From: an uncultured Candidatus Melainabacteria bacterium
GTDB taxonomy: Bacteria > Cyanobacteriota > Vampirovibrionia > Gastranaerophilales > Gastranaerophilaceae
Assembly: GCA_934754655.1 (NCBI GenBank)
Contig: CAKVIC010000005.1
Span: 1 to 64,000, forward strand
Direction: 5' to 3'
DNA length: 64,000 nucleotides
Below, one piece after another: positions 23,195 to 32,648 of this stretch. Position numbers and translations under genes: made by a program. The notes beneath the pieces were generated by a model. It worked only from the letters and a program-made list of their open reading frames with translations, did no database searches and was not told the origin of the DNA. How positions within the stretch are numbered: position 1 is the stretch's first letter; each line of letters begins with the position of its first letter.

Positions 23195-24067
23195 TTATAC
23201 AGCAAAATCGCTTGTGAATCTTATTTTGAAAGGACTTCCGGCTGGTATTGAAATATGCTTACCTTTTGAGAAGAATGCAGTTATCGGTGAAGTTAATGTG
23301 TTTAAGCCTAAACAAAGTGTTCCGTAAGCAAAAGGAAATGGTGATAAAACAAGTGTAGAGCCTTCTGAACCTAGATTAATTGTAAGTGTCATCATTTTAT
23401 TAAACAGGGTTCTACCCCAATTGCCTTTTGTCCAAGCAGTTTTAAGAAATGTTCGTTCACCCTTTATATTGTTAAAAAAAATGTTTTTATCATTAGCTTT
23501 TACAATGTATGCGTTTATTGGAATTGTTTCGCTATTTATTCGCATTGAATGTATTTTTATAACAACAAGTCCGCCATTACAAGTAACTTGTGGTTGATGC
23601 GAATTTACAACTTCGCCTAAAAATATTGTTGATTGTGGTATAGATAAACGTCTTGTGTTTTTTGATGTTCTTAATTTAAATTGTACATTTGCACCGCGAC
23701 TTTGCCAATCAGAAATTTGATTAGTGTTATAAACTTCTATTGTAGAACCCTTGGTTATTTTTATATTTTTTAAGCTTGCTTTTTGAACAGATTTTGTCGG
23801 TTTATAAACTGTGTTTAAATTGGCGGGTTTTGATATATTATTATCAGATTTTACAATATTTGGTAATTGAGGTAGGCTTTCTGTTTCTTCCATGCTTTTA
23901 TTTAAGGCATGGTTATTATCGTCAATAGGTTCTATAAGTTTTGAAGAATTATAGTTTTTTCGCAGTTCATCGTCAACTGTTTCATCTAAATCAAAAGCAT
24001 GTGCATGATTTAAAAAAATGACAAATATTAAAAAAAATATGATTTTTTTTGAATCTTTGAGTAGCAT
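23195..24067 (-). CDS. secreted hypothetical protein
   Basis: Encodes 290 residues with a signal peptide at about 1-24 (ending HAHA). Residues 25-100 are low-complexity and Asn/Asp-rich. From about 110 a beta-rich domain follows: IPQSTIFLGEVVNSHQPQVT, GGLVVIKIHSMRIN, and IPAGSPFKIRFTSDFAV at the very end. The last motif and the strand order recall the TrbI/VirB10-like beta-barrel ending, but no secretion genes are nearby. Probably an envelope protein. Convergent with yqeK. Confidence 0.6.
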   Translation of the reverse strand: MLLKDSKKIIFFLIFVIFLNHAHAFDLDETVDDELRKNYNSSKLIEPIDDNNHALNKSMEETESLPQLPNIVKSDNNISKPANLNTVYKPTKSVQKASLKNIKITKGSTIEVYNTNQISDWQSRGANVQFKLRTSKNTRRLSIPQSTIFLGEVVNSHQPQVTCNGGLVVIKIHSMRINSETIPINAYIVKANDKNIFFNNIKGERTFLKTAWTKGNWGRTLFNKMMTLTINLGSEGSTLVLSPFPFAYGTLCLGLNTLTSPITAFFSKGKHISIPAGSPFKIRFTSDFAV

Positions 24068-24206
24068 ATATATTCTTAAACCTTAAATTCTATTAGCTTT
24101 TGTATCTATTGTAACAAAATTGTTAAGATTAATATATACACTAGCAAAATTATTTTTTATTTGTTTTATGATAAATGTATAGGTAGTAGAAAAAAGATTG
24201 GAAACT

Positions 24207-25616
24207 ATGATGAGAATTCATACAACGCAAAATCTAAGTCCTGTAGCAAATATTCAACCAAACAATTTGCAATATGGTACTAGATTTAATTTAAAAGGCT
24301 ATCCTAAGGACTCTGTGAGCAGTCAACCCGATACATATGAGTTTCGTGTGGCGTTTAAGGGGAAAAAGGGTAATTTAGCAAAACGTATTATTGAATCAAC
24401 TAAAGAGGACATTAAGAAGATCGCTGAAAAGGATAAAAATAAAAATCCGAATGGCGGTCTTTTTGATAGGATACTTCGCGGAACAGAGAAGCATGAAGTG
24501 TTTATTACAGCCGCGATTGCCGCAGTCTTGTGTTGTGCGGTTCGACCTGTAACATTAATTCTAATGTCTTTGTTTGGAGATGAAAAGGATAAGCAAAATT
24601 ATAAATATCAAATTGCACATTCAATGTCGTCTGGTGTTTTTGGATTAATTTTCCCATACTTTTTTATTAATCCTTTAGCACAAGGTTACAGCCATGCAAA
24701 AGCGCATCCCGAAAAATTTTTAAAAGCAAAAAATAATGAAGAATATGTAAAGAAATTTTTAGATAGATATCCACAGGCAGATGCAAAAACAATTATTAAA
24801 GATGGTGTTAGACAATCTTTAGAAAATATAAAAGATACTTCTGGAAATAATTTGATGGGTGAAATTAAAAATGTAATGATGATACCATTACCAAAACATA
24901 TATCAGAGATTTCAAATGAAACTTTACAAAAAATATTCCCAGAAGTTCAATTAGCAGGACGTGAAAATTTAAAAACAGCTAATGAATTAATAGATAAAGC
25001 TGGTAAAAAGATTGATTATCCAAAAACGCTGGATGAGTTGTGTATTGCAATAGAAGGTGAAAAAGATAAAGTTGATTACTTCCCTCTTAAGTATATTAAG
25101 GATAGTGTTTTAGAAGAACATTTTCCTGATTTAGACATAAAATCAACTTTAGATGCAAATAAAAAACGTTTAAATCTTAATGAGTGGAAAAATTTAAATG
25201 GCGAAAAATTTGAATTTGATAAAGATTTGTTATACGTTTCAGATTGGAATGAAACAATGAAAGAGATTCCTTTGATTACTGGCACAACAAGAACGGATAT
25301 GGTAAAAGAAGGTTTAACTAGAAAAAAGAAAGAAGAAGTTAAATATGTAACTTATCAAAAGAATGGCAAAGATGGTGAGTTAGGGACTGAAATTACTCAA
25401 GAGATGGTAAATAAAGCAAGAGCATCAGAAGTTCAAGATAAACTCGGAGGCTGGTTGGGTGATATTGTTTTAGCTTATCCAAGAGCAACATTGACAATTG
25501 TGCTTATTCCATTCATCTTGAAACATATATTACACGTAGAAAAAGCGAAAAAAGAACCTGAGGTTGCGACACCTGCTAAAGTAGAGAATGAAACTTCTAG
25601 AAAGGCGGTGGCATAA
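24207..25616 (+). CDS. lineage-specific membrane protein with FKGK leader
   Basis: Encodes 469 residues from ATG 24207; a TTG at 24198 is less likely. The N-terminal ~50 residues are Asn/Gln/Pro-rich and end in YEFRVAFKGKKGN. A membrane segment at about 93-118 (ITAAIAAVLCCAVRPVTLIL) contains a conserved Arg-Pro, and a second lies near residue 440 (ATLTIVLIPFILKHIL), with a long soluble insert between. It is paired with the next gene, overlapping by one base. Other family members are at 31551, 51350 and 51961. No function known. Confidence 0.65.
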   Translation: MMRIHTTQNLSPVANIQPNNLQYGTRFNLKGYPKDSVSSQPDTYEFRVAFKGKKGNLAKRIIESTKEDIKKIAEKDKNKNPNGGLFDRILRGTEKHEVFITAAIAAVLCCAVRPVTLILMSLFGDEKDKQNYKYQIAHSMSSGVFGLIFPYFFINPLAQGYSHAKAHPEKFLKAKNNEEYVKKFLDRYPQADAKTIIKDGVRQSLENIKDTSGNNLMGEIKNVMMIPLPKHISEISNETLQKIFPEVQLAGRENLKTANELIDKAGKKIDYPKTLDELCIAIEGEKDKVDYFPLKYIKDSVLEEHFPDLDIKSTLDANKKRLNLNEWKNLNGEKFEFDKDLLYVSDWNETMKEIPLITGTTRTDMVKEGLTRKKKEEVKYVTYQKNGKDGELGTEITQEMVNKARASEVQDKLGGWLGDIVLAYPRATLTIVLIPFILKHILHVEKAKKEPEVATPAKVENETSRKAVA

Positions 25617-26383
25617 TGAATTTATCAGTAAGACCTTACTCTAAACAAAATTATAATTTAAAATTACGCAATAATGACAATAACGTAAGTGTTCAAATAT
25701 CAGAAATTAAAGCTCCAGAAGTTGCTTTCAAAAGAAAAAAAGAAGCAAATGTAATTGAAAAATGGATTGCAAAATATTATGGAAAATGGTGTTATAGTTC
25801 AAATCCTGTAAGAAAGTTTTCAGAGGATTTTTCAAAACTGGATACTTCAAATGCAACAAAACATTTTCAAGTTGCGGGTTCTTTGTTAACTTCAGGCGCT
25901 TATGCATATAACACAATGACAAGTGATAAATTTAATAAAGATAATGCTGTAACACTTGCTGTAAGCCAAATTTTAGGATTTGTTGCTCCAACACTATTGG
26001 GTTACACAGTTGATCATTTTATTGCAAGTAAGACGAAAAATAAAGAATATAAGTATGTTGCTCGACGTGAAAGATTAATCAGATTGAGCAATATGTCTGA
26101 AGCTGAAAAAGCAAAAGCTTTAAAAGGTTTAACAGCACCGATTAAAGGTTTTAGAACATTAGTTGGTATTTTAACCTTTACAATGATGTATAGATATGTT
26201 GTTCCGGTTGCGATTGCACCTCTTTCAAATAAAATTGGGGATTATATAGCAAGTAAATTTTCAAAAAAGCCGAAAAATGAACAACAAGTAGAAATAAAAC
26301 CTGAAGTTGTAAGTGAAATTTCCACAACAGGAGTTGCTGATGAGCAAGCTAGTGATAATAAAGTAGCTAAAGAAGTTGCTTAA
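25616..26383 (+). CDS. lineage-specific membrane protein with FKRK leader
   Basis: Encodes 255 residues. ATG overlaps the previous stop (TAATG), so the two are translationally coupled. The N-terminal leader ends IKAPEVAFKRKKEANVI (motif near residue 38). Membrane helices near 105-135 (ILGFVAPTLLGYTV) and 185-210 (GILTFTMMYRYVVPVAIAPL). The C-terminus is acidic and Val-rich. It likely forms a complex with its neighbour. Function unknown. Confidence 0.65.
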   Translation: MNLSVRPYSKQNYNLKLRNNDNNVSVQISEIKAPEVAFKRKKEANVIEKWIAKYYGKWCYSSNPVRKFSEDFSKLDTSNATKHFQVAGSLLTSGAYAYNTMTSDKFNKDNAVTLAVSQILGFVAPTLLGYTVDHFIASKTKNKEYKYVARRERLIRLSNMSEAEKAKALKGLTAPIKGFRTLVGILTFTMMYRYVVPVAIAPLSNKIGDYIASKFSKKPKNEQQVEIKPEVVSEISTTGVADEQASDNKVAKEVA

Positions 26384-26397
26384 TATAATTTCATAAT

Positions 26398-26431
26398 AAA
26401 AAAGCTAACGTTTTTGACGTTAGCTTTTTTT
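26398..26431. terminator. bidirectional terminator
   Basis: AAAAAAGCTAACGT/ACGTTAGCTTTTTT stem with a short loop; it overlaps the stop codon of the convergent dtd gene. Confidence 0.9.
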
Positions 26432-26867
26432 ATGTTTCAATCATAAAGGTCACTGGTCCATCGTTAATAAGTTCAACTTGCATCATCGCACCAAATTTGC
26501 CGGTTTGGGTTTTTATTCCTAAATTAGATACTTCTTCAACGAATTTTTCATAAAGTTCGTTTGCTAATAGAGGGGGCGCAGAATTGTCGAAACTCGGACG
26601 AGTACCTTTTTTACAATTGCCACATAAAGTAAATTGAGATACAATAAGCATTTCTCCATTAATATCAATTAAAGATTTATTCATTTTATCGTTTTCATCG
26701 GCAAAAATTCTTAGTTTCACAATTTTTTGTACTGATTTTTTGAGGTTTTTTATTGTATCTCCTTTTTCGATTCCGACAAGCGTTAAAATCCCTTTATCAA
26801 TTGAAGAATAAAGTGTGTCATTAATTGTAACCGAAGCTTGTTTTACTCTTTGTATTAAAACCTTCAT
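26430..26867 (-). CDS. dtd: D-aminoacyl-tRNA deacylase
   Basis: Encodes 145 residues, the usual DTD length. MKVLIQRVKQASVTI start, the LIVSQFTLCGNCKKGTRPSF motif (SQFTL catalytic site), and NDGPVTFMIET at the C-terminus (GPVT motif). It frees tRNAs mischarged with D-amino acids. Start overlaps the stop of the upstream DUF115 gene (ATGA), so the two are coupled. Confidence 0.96.
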   Translation of the reverse strand: MKVLIQRVKQASVTINDTLYSSIDKGILTLVGIEKGDTIKNLKKSVQKIVKLRIFADENDKMNKSLIDINGEMLIVSQFTLCGNCKKGTRPSFDNSAPPLLANELYEKFVEEVSNLGIKTQTGKFGAMMQVELINDGPVTFMIET

Positions 26868-28762
26868 TCCAGCTCCTTTATTGAATTGTCAAGCAATGAA
26901 TTAATTTCAGCGATTCGATTAATTGTCGTATCAGCAAAATTATTAATATTTTGTATAAGAGTAGTAACCGAGTTGTTGGTTAAATCTTTTAGCATTTTCA
27001 TCTGATAATCTAAATTAATTTTGCCGTCAGCTGTAATAAAATCAAATAGTTTAGATTGATTTGAAAAAGTAGATGTTAAATATAAATATTTTTCAGAAAT
27101 CTTTTTCAAAATTTTTAAGGAATCAACTTCCAAATTTTTTTGACGCTTTAAATTATTGTTTAAATTTTTAATTAAATGTTTAATATCTTCTATTTCCGTC
27201 ATGGATTGATTTAAAAGTTTTTTAGAATCTAATAATTTTGATTTTATTGAATTTTTATCATAAGTAAAATCCGTTTTTAATTCTATTAAACCGTTTTTTT
27301 CAGAATCAGCTAAAGCTTCTTCTAATGACATATTTTTAAAACCATCAATTTGCGCACCAACAAGAGATGTATTTATATAAGTTCTATCATTAAAATGCAA
27401 TGCAAATTCGCTTAAAGGTTTAACGAAAGCTGCATAAACCGATTCTGTCGGAATTAAATCGCCATTTATACCTTTAACATAATATAAAGAAGCATTTAAT
27501 TTTTTTAAGCGCCTTTTGGCTGTTTCAATTCGTTCTTCAAAAGTTGGTGCGTTGCTTAGTGAATCGGCAAATTTTTCCATGTCATTTGCCGTAATCTCCC
27601 ATTTTTGAGATTCATTATTAAATCTGCATACTAAATCTTTGTAAGCAGAATTTTTACTATAGCATTGACCTTCAACGTATGCCAAATCTTGTCCAACAAG
27701 AATAATTTTTGAACAACCTAAAATCCTTGCAGAATTAAGAGCGTTATAAGAAACTGTTCCTTTAGACCAGTATTCTTCAATGTTTTCACCACAGATTTCG
27801 CTCCAAAAATGGTTTATTGGCATATTTGCAGAAATATGAGAAAAAGTTTGTTTAAATTTAAAATTTCTAAGTTTTGGGTTTGAATATGGTTCTGTTATAA
27901 AATTGATTTTTGATAAATCGTAATCCGCAATTTGCTTTGAAGAATCATAAGTTTCAATAATGCTTAAAAAATCGGGTTCAATTCCGTGTTTTTGTAAAGT
28001 TTTAAAAGCTGTACCAACAGTAAAAAGAATAAAATTTTCTCTATATTTTTTTATTGTTTCAATATTTCTATCTAAAGTCGGTCCGGCTGATACTATTAAT
28101 GCGGTTTTTTCTTTAAAGATATCCTTAAATTTTATGAGTGGAATTTCTTTTGTTAGATGCGGAATATTTGTTATAAGCATTTTTAATGCCGGATAAAATT
28201 GTTCTTTTGTATATTTTAAATCAAGGCTATATGAGCCAATTAAATCTTGTAATTTTTTTATGAATTCTCCTAAATTATCTTTTTCAGATTCTCTTTGAGA
28301 TGGTAAAATTAGCATTTGTGGCGAATTTTCTGTACCTGATTTTGTGTAAATAATTTGTGATAAATCTTCAAAATTATCGGTAATGTAAACATTGTTTTTG
28401 TCAAAATCAGATGAAAAATCAACAACGTTAAATGCTGAAAATAAAATATTTAAATCCGGTTCATATAAAATCACTGTGCCAGTAGATTTTTCTGCTGCAA
28501 CTTTAAACAAATATCCTAATCCTAATCCATAAATTAAATGAATTGCAACAGGTGTGTTTTCTGAATAAGAAAAAATTTCTTGAGCTTCTGCCAGAGGATT
28601 TTGTGGGTTATGTATCTTTATTCCCTTATATTCAAAATTATAAAAATTATTTTCTGCAATAAGTTTTGGCATGTCGTTAGGAATATGTTTTGCAATTCGA
28701 GTTGCAAAATCAGGATTCTTTTTATAAATACTTTCGATATTTTTTTTGAAAATATTATTCAC
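26864..28762 (-). CDS. DUF115/Maf-type glycosyltransferase-like protein
   Basis: Encodes 632 residues. The 6-hydroxymethylpterin pyrophosphokinase MptE-like (DUF115) domain lies at about 205-375, with ALIVSAGPTLDRNI, PDFLSIIETYDSS and ARILGCSKIILVGQDLAYV. In Campylobacter and Clostridium, Maf proteins with this domain attach nonulosonic acids to flagellin. No flagellin or nonulosonate genes are seen here, so the acceptor is open. A coiled-coil C-terminal region follows (after about 500). It is coupled to dtd. Confidence 0.8.
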   Translation of the reverse strand: MNNIFKKNIESIYKKNPDFATRIAKHIPNDMPKLIAENNFYNFEYKGIKIHNPQNPLAEAQEIFSYSENTPVAIHLIYGLGLGYLFKVAAEKSTGTVILYEPDLNILFSAFNVVDFSSDFDKNNVYITDNFEDLSQIIYTKSGTENSPQMLILPSQRESEKDNLGEFIKKLQDLIGSYSLDLKYTKEQFYPALKMLITNIPHLTKEIPLIKFKDIFKEKTALIVSAGPTLDRNIETIKKYRENFILFTVGTAFKTLQKHGIEPDFLSIIETYDSSKQIADYDLSKINFITEPYSNPKLRNFKFKQTFSHISANMPINHFWSEICGENIEEYWSKGTVSYNALNSARILGCSKIILVGQDLAYVEGQCYSKNSAYKDLVCRFNNESQKWEITANDMEKFADSLSNAPTFEERIETAKRRLKKLNASLYYVKGINGDLIPTESVYAAFVKPLSEFALHFNDRTYINTSLVGAQIDGFKNMSLEEALADSEKNGLIELKTDFTYDKNSIKSKLLDSKKLLNQSMTEIEDIKHLIKNLNNNLKRQKNLEVDSLKILKKISEKYLYLTSTFSNQSKLFDFITADGKINLDYQMKMLKDLTNNSVTTLIQNINNFADTTINRIAEINSLLDNSIKELE

Positions 28763-28789
28763 TAATTCACTCCCATAAATAAAATTGTC

Positions 28790-29812
28790 TTATTTTTTAG
28801 TTTTTCCGCTTAGTTGTCCGCACGCAGCATCTATATCTGCACCGCGCTCAAGTCTTACAGTTACTTTTTTCCCAGAATGTTCAATTATATATTTAAATTT
28901 CATAATATCATTATTATTAGGTTTTTTATAAATGCTTTCACCTACAGTATTATAAGGAATTAAGTTAACATTACATTTTAAATCTTTCATAAATTCCGCT
29001 AATTTTTTTGCAACTTCTAAGGTGTCATTGAATTCGTGTATTAAAATATATTCAATGGTAATTCTTCTGCCGGTTTTTTCAATGTAATATTTCAAAGCTT
29101 TTTTTAATTCATTCAATGGATACTTATTTTCAATAGGCATTAATTTAGCTCTTTGTTCATGAATTGGAGAATGCAATGAAATAGCTAAAGTTGATTGCAA
29201 TTCCATTTCTGCTAATTCGTAAATCTTAGGAATAATACCACTTGTAGAAATTGTGATTCTTCTGGCGCCTATTTGAAAATCATTATTAAAAATCTCTAAA
29301 GCCTTTAAGACATTTTCTAAATTTAAAAGAGGTTCGCCTTGCCCCATAAATACGATATTAGTGACTTTTAGTCCGGTATCACGTTGAATAGTTAAAACTT
29401 GTTCAACAATTTCTTGGTATGTTAAATTTCTTATAAAACCGCGTTTTCCGGTTGCACAAAATGAACAATTGACCGCACAACCGACTTGAGAGCTTACACA
29501 CGCTGTTAGGTTAGCACGATTATCAAATCTCATTAAAACCGTCTCGACACATTCTCCATCAGGGTATTCAATAAGATATTTAAGTGTTCCGTCTTTGCTT
29601 TCTTGTTTGATTTTGATTCTAGAATTGCTAACTGTTGCAATTTTTTTTAATTCTTCTCTAAAACTTATAGATAAGTCTGTCATCTCTTCAATGCTATTGA
29701 CTGATTTAGAGTAAATCCAATTATGAATTTGCTTCGCGCGATACTTGGAAGCATTTAAGCTCGCTACAAAATCTTCAATTTCTTTTAAACTTAATCCCGA
29801 TAAAACTTGCAT
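28790..29812 (-). CDS. rlmN: 23S rRNA (adenine2503-C2)-methyltransferase
   Basis: Encodes 340 residues. Radical-SAM cluster CAVNCSFCATGKRGF (CxxxCxxC), GQGEPLLN and a C-terminal AACGQLSGK with the catalytic Cys; the first Cys partner is near 100-120 (ECVETVLMRF). It methylates A2503 of 23S rRNA and may also modify tRNA. It is transcribed with the YkgJ-like gene, whose stop is only 2 nt upstream. Confidence 0.96.
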   Translation of the reverse strand: MQVLSGLSLKEIEDFVASLNASKYRAKQIHNWIYSKSVNSIEEMTDLSISFREELKKIATVSNSRIKIKQESKDGTLKYLIEYPDGECVETVLMRFDNRANLTACVSSQVGCAVNCSFCATGKRGFIRNLTYQEIVEQVLTIQRDTGLKVTNIVFMGQGEPLLNLENVLKALEIFNNDFQIGARRITISTSGIIPKIYELAEMELQSTLAISLHSPIHEQRAKLMPIENKYPLNELKKALKYYIEKTGRRITIEYILIHEFNDTLEVAKKLAEFMKDLKCNVNLIPYNTVGESIYKKPNNNDIMKFKYIIEHSGKKVTVRLERGADIDAACGQLSGKTKK

Positions 29813-29814
29813 AA

Positions 29815-30558
29815 TTAACCTAACTTATGTTTATAAAAATCTATTATATCAACTTTAGCCTTCAAAAGTCGCGCATCATGAGATACTTCTTCTTTCCAAT
29901 TATTAAAATAACATGATGGTGGCAATATTTTTAGTGGATTATGTGGAAAATCTTTGCAAATATCCGGTCTGTTTTCATAATCACTGCATTCGTTATTTTT
30001 TACTTTAGGGCAATAATAATAGTAAACTTTGTCTTCTATTAAAGAATTCAAATTGTCAAAATATTCTTTATTGGCTTCGCGAGCTTTGTTTTCAGATTCA
30101 TACGGAACGAAAACAGATATAAAATCTTTTGAAAATTTATCTCCTCGTGACGCCCTTTGTTTAAGTTGTTCATAAGAATATTCACTAATTGCAAGCTTAC
30201 AACAAGCACCGCAACGTGTACAATTATAATTATCCTTTTTAGACATAATTTGATTATAATCTTTTTTTAGCTGTTCTTTATATTCTACTGTTAAAAAAGA
30301 AAGAAATTTTATTTGCCAATCGCGATAAGGACAGGCTGATGGGTAATTTGCTGTAGTATTTTTATCAGATATGTCGCAATTTTTTATATTGCAACTTTTA
30401 CATGGGTTTTCCGGTTTAAATTTGTTAATTTCTTTTTTTATTTCGATTAAAGCTTCTTCAAAAATATTTTCATAATGATTTTTAATTTGGTTTTGTTGAT
30501 TTTCTATAGAAAAAGCTTGATTAGATTCATCTTTATTATTTACAAAAAAATTATCCAT
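29815..30558 (-). CDS. YkgJ-type cysteine-cluster protein
   Basis: Encodes 247 residues. The CTRCGACCKLAISEYS motif near 140 and CPKVKNNECSDYENRPDICKDFP near 200 define the CxxCxxCC Zn/Fe-chelating family. An extra N-terminal cysteine cluster (ENPCKSCNIKNCDISD) near 55 is unusual. A second, shorter member lies at 39887. Function is unknown in this family; metal binding is likely. Confidence 0.8.
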   Translation of the reverse strand: MDNFFVNNKDESNQAFSIENQQNQIKNHYENIFEEALIEIKKEINKFKPENPCKSCNIKNCDISDKNTTANYPSACPYRDWQIKFLSFLTVEYKEQLKKDYNQIMSKKDNYNCTRCGACCKLAISEYSYEQLKQRASRGDKFSKDFISVFVPYESENKAREANKEYFDNLNSLIEDKVYYYYCPKVKNNECSDYENRPDICKDFPHNPLKILPPSCYFNNWKEEVSHDARLLKAKVDIIDFYKHKLG

Positions 30559-30644
30559 AGTATGTATAGTATCATAAATTGTCCACTTCTACAATGAAAA
30601 AAATATTTAATAATTTAAAATAATTGTGTATTAAAGGAGATAAT

Positions 30645-31028
30645 ATGGTTACTCAAAAACTTGAAATTTATAAATGTAATGTTTGTGGAAATACCGTGCA
30701 GGTTTTATTGTCGGGTGAAGGAGAGCTTGTTTGCTGTAATCAGCCAATGGAACTAATGAAACCAAAGTGTGAAACCGGCAATGAGTTGGCAGAAAAACAC
30801 ACTCCAGAAATTAAGGATATGGATGGCAAAAAATATGTTGTGCTAGAAAAACATCCAATGCTTCCAGAACATTATATTCAATTTATAGAAGTTATTTCAA
30901 AAGATAAATCTGAGATACATTTAAAATATTTTTTACCAAACACAAAACCTGAAATGGATATTTCATATTTAGATAAAAATATTGAAGCGTACGAACTATG
31001 TAATATACATGGATTATGGAGAAAATAA
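30645..31028 (+). CDS. dfx: desulfoferrodoxin (superoxide reductase)
   Basis: Encodes 127 residues from ATG 30645, with AAAGGAG upstream. An N-terminal desulforedoxin domain carries CNVCG and CCNQPM (four Cys for Fe). The catalytic domain keeps EKHTP (Glu-Lys-His), LEKHPMLPEHYIQFIEV and the final CNIHGLW. It reduces superoxide to peroxide in anaerobes without making oxygen. The ferritin gene follows immediately, a typical oxidative-stress pair. Confidence 0.96.
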   Translation: MVTQKLEIYKCNVCGNTVQVLLSGEGELVCCNQPMELMKPKCETGNELAEKHTPEIKDMDGKKYVVLEKHPMLPEHYIQFIEVISKDKSEIHLKYFLPNTKPEMDISYLDKNIEAYELCNIHGLWRK

Positions 31029-31029
31029 A

Positions 31030-31515
31030 ATGATAAGTCAACAAATTAACGAAGTTTTGAATGAACAAATTAATAAAGAATTGTATTCTGGGTATTTGTA
31101 TTTATCAATGTCGGCAAAATTTAAAGAAATGGGATTAATAGGTTTTGCACATTGGCTAAAAGAACAAGCAAAAGAAGAGGTTGAACACGGTTTAAAAATT
31201 TATGATTATCTTATAAATCGTGATAGTTTTGTTATACTAAAGCAAATCAGAACGCCGGATTTTGATTTTAATAATGTTTTGCAAGTGTTTAATGAAATTT
31301 ATGAACACGAAAGATGTATAACAAAAGCAATAATGTCTATTGCAAAAGTTGCAGAAGAAGAATGTGATAGAACAACTTTAAAATTTTTAGACTGGTTTAT
31401 TGAAGAACAAGTACAAGAAGAAGAAAGTGTTAAAAATATAATTAAGCGTTTAGAATTCTTTGGTGAAACAAAATGCGCAATGTTTTTATTGGATAAAGAA
31501 CTATCAGAACGATAA
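31030..31515 (+). CDS. ftn: bacterial non-haem ferritin
   Basis: Encodes 161 residues from ATG 31030, one base after the desulfoferrodoxin stop, with GGAG in that gene's end. Ferroxidase ligands: Glu in NKELYSGYLYLSM, ExxH in AKEEVEHGLKIYDYL, and EEQVQEEE near 128. It stores iron as mineral, limiting Fenton chemistry. Co-expression with desulfoferrodoxin is expected. Confidence 0.94.
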   Translation: MISQQINEVLNEQINKELYSGYLYLSMSAKFKEMGLIGFAHWLKEQAKEEVEHGLKIYDYLINRDSFVILKQIRTPDFDFNNVLQVFNEIYEHERCITKAIMSIAKVAEEECDRTTLKFLDWFIEEQVQEEESVKNIIKRLEFFGETKCAMFLLDKELSER

Positions 31516-31550
31516 AATTAAAAATACAAGAGTCATCAAGGTTTGATTTG

Positions 31551-32519
31551 CTACTTTTCAAGCCTTGGTGCAATGTATTTATCTATTAAAACGTGTTCTA
31601 CGAATTTATCTATTATTGGAATTGCCGGTATTACTACTGCAAAACCGCCCAAAGATTTTATAGCTTTATCCTTTAAAGAACCTTTTGCAAGGTATTTATT
31701 TAAAACAGAATTTGTCGCTATATTTTCGGTTTGACCTGATTTTAAAGCTCGTGCATATTTTTTATATAATGGCTCAGACTTAAATTTTTCATCCGGTTTT
31801 GCAAAATTATTTTTTTTATCAATTAAATCCGTTATGATTTTGTTTGCATAATTATCAATATCACTTATTTGATTTACTTTAAATTTCTCAAACATAGATT
31901 CTTTGGCTTGAAGATATATTTTTTTTATAGGATTTGTTGTTTTTGCTTTTTGGATTCTGTAATCTAAATTACTGCTAACAATTTCTCGAAAATTTTTAGC
32001 ACACCCTTCATCGTCATTAATATATGAATGTAATTTTCCGTTTGTAACATATTGTTTTGCCAAATTTTCTATATGTTCTTTTGATTTTATAGTTAATTTA
32101 TCTTTTGTAAAAAGACCTGTCAGTGAAAAAATATTTTGTCCTAATTTTATTGCTAAAAGAGGTAAAAACATGCTTGCTAAGCCTTGAAAAATGGCTTGTT
32201 TTAAACAACGATGTGAACTTGGGCTGTATTCAGTTTGATCATTTTTATATTTATCATAAACATCTGCACCAATATATAATAGTACCGGTGCCCAACTTAG
32301 TGTTGCTGCATTACCGACTAATGGACGCAAAGATTCTCCAACTTCACTTGTAAAAGCGCAACCTCTTAGTGGCCAACGCATAAGTGGATCTTTGTATTCC
32401 TTTGTCTCGGCATCAATTGTGTGAGTATCTACTTTGAATGTAGGTACAGTTCTGTTAATTTGGGTAATCATACTTCTTAATTCGCTATTTATACTATACT
32501 TCCAAGAATATGATAGCAT
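31551..32519 (-). CDS. lineage-specific membrane protein
   Basis: Encodes 322 residues with AAGGA five bases before ATG 32519. The N-terminus contains NRTVPTFKVDTHT, a weak form of the FKG motif. Then comes a segment with SEVGESLRPLVGNAATL and membrane helices (LSWAPVLLYIGADVY; AIFQGLASMFLPLLAIKLGQ), a charged middle, and a C-terminal helix (AIKSLGGFAVVIPAIPI). The RPL... helix, the Tyr-Ser-Pro-like spacer and the Ala-Ser-Met...Pro-Leu helix parallel the genes at 24207 and 51961. Function unknown. Confidence 0.6.
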   Translation of the reverse strand: MLSYSWKYSINSELRSMITQINRTVPTFKVDTHTIDAETKEYKDPLMRWPLRGCAFTSEVGESLRPLVGNAATLSWAPVLLYIGADVYDKYKNDQTEYSPSSHRCLKQAIFQGLASMFLPLLAIKLGQNIFSLTGLFTKDKLTIKSKEHIENLAKQYVTNGKLHSYINDDEGCAKNFREIVSSNLDYRIQKAKTTNPIKKIYLQAKESMFEKFKVNQISDIDNYANKIITDLIDKKNNFAKPDEKFKSEPLYKKYARALKSGQTENIATNSVLNKYLAKGSLKDKAIKSLGGFAVVIPAIPIIDKFVEHVLIDKYIAPRLEK

Positions 32520-32582
32520 AAAAATCCTTTTAATGCAAATATATCAATGGTTTGTAACATATTGTAAGTCCAAGATATAATA

Positions 32583-32616
32583 AAGAGGCTCTGTATAAGA
32601 ATTAACAGAGCCTCTT
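32583..32616 (-). terminator. terminator of the coiled-coil lipoprotein-like gene
   Basis: AAGAGGCTCTGT/ACAGAGCCTCTT stem, 10-nt loop; on the minus strand it is followed by TTATTATAT, a weak T tract. Confidence 0.7.
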
Positions 32617-32648
32617 AATATACTATAAATTATTTTATATTTTATAAA

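Noticed and set aside
26864..28762. Flagellar gene cluster around the Maf/DUF115 gene
   Set aside because: No flagellin or flagellar gene is nearby; the domain alone is not evidence of flagella.
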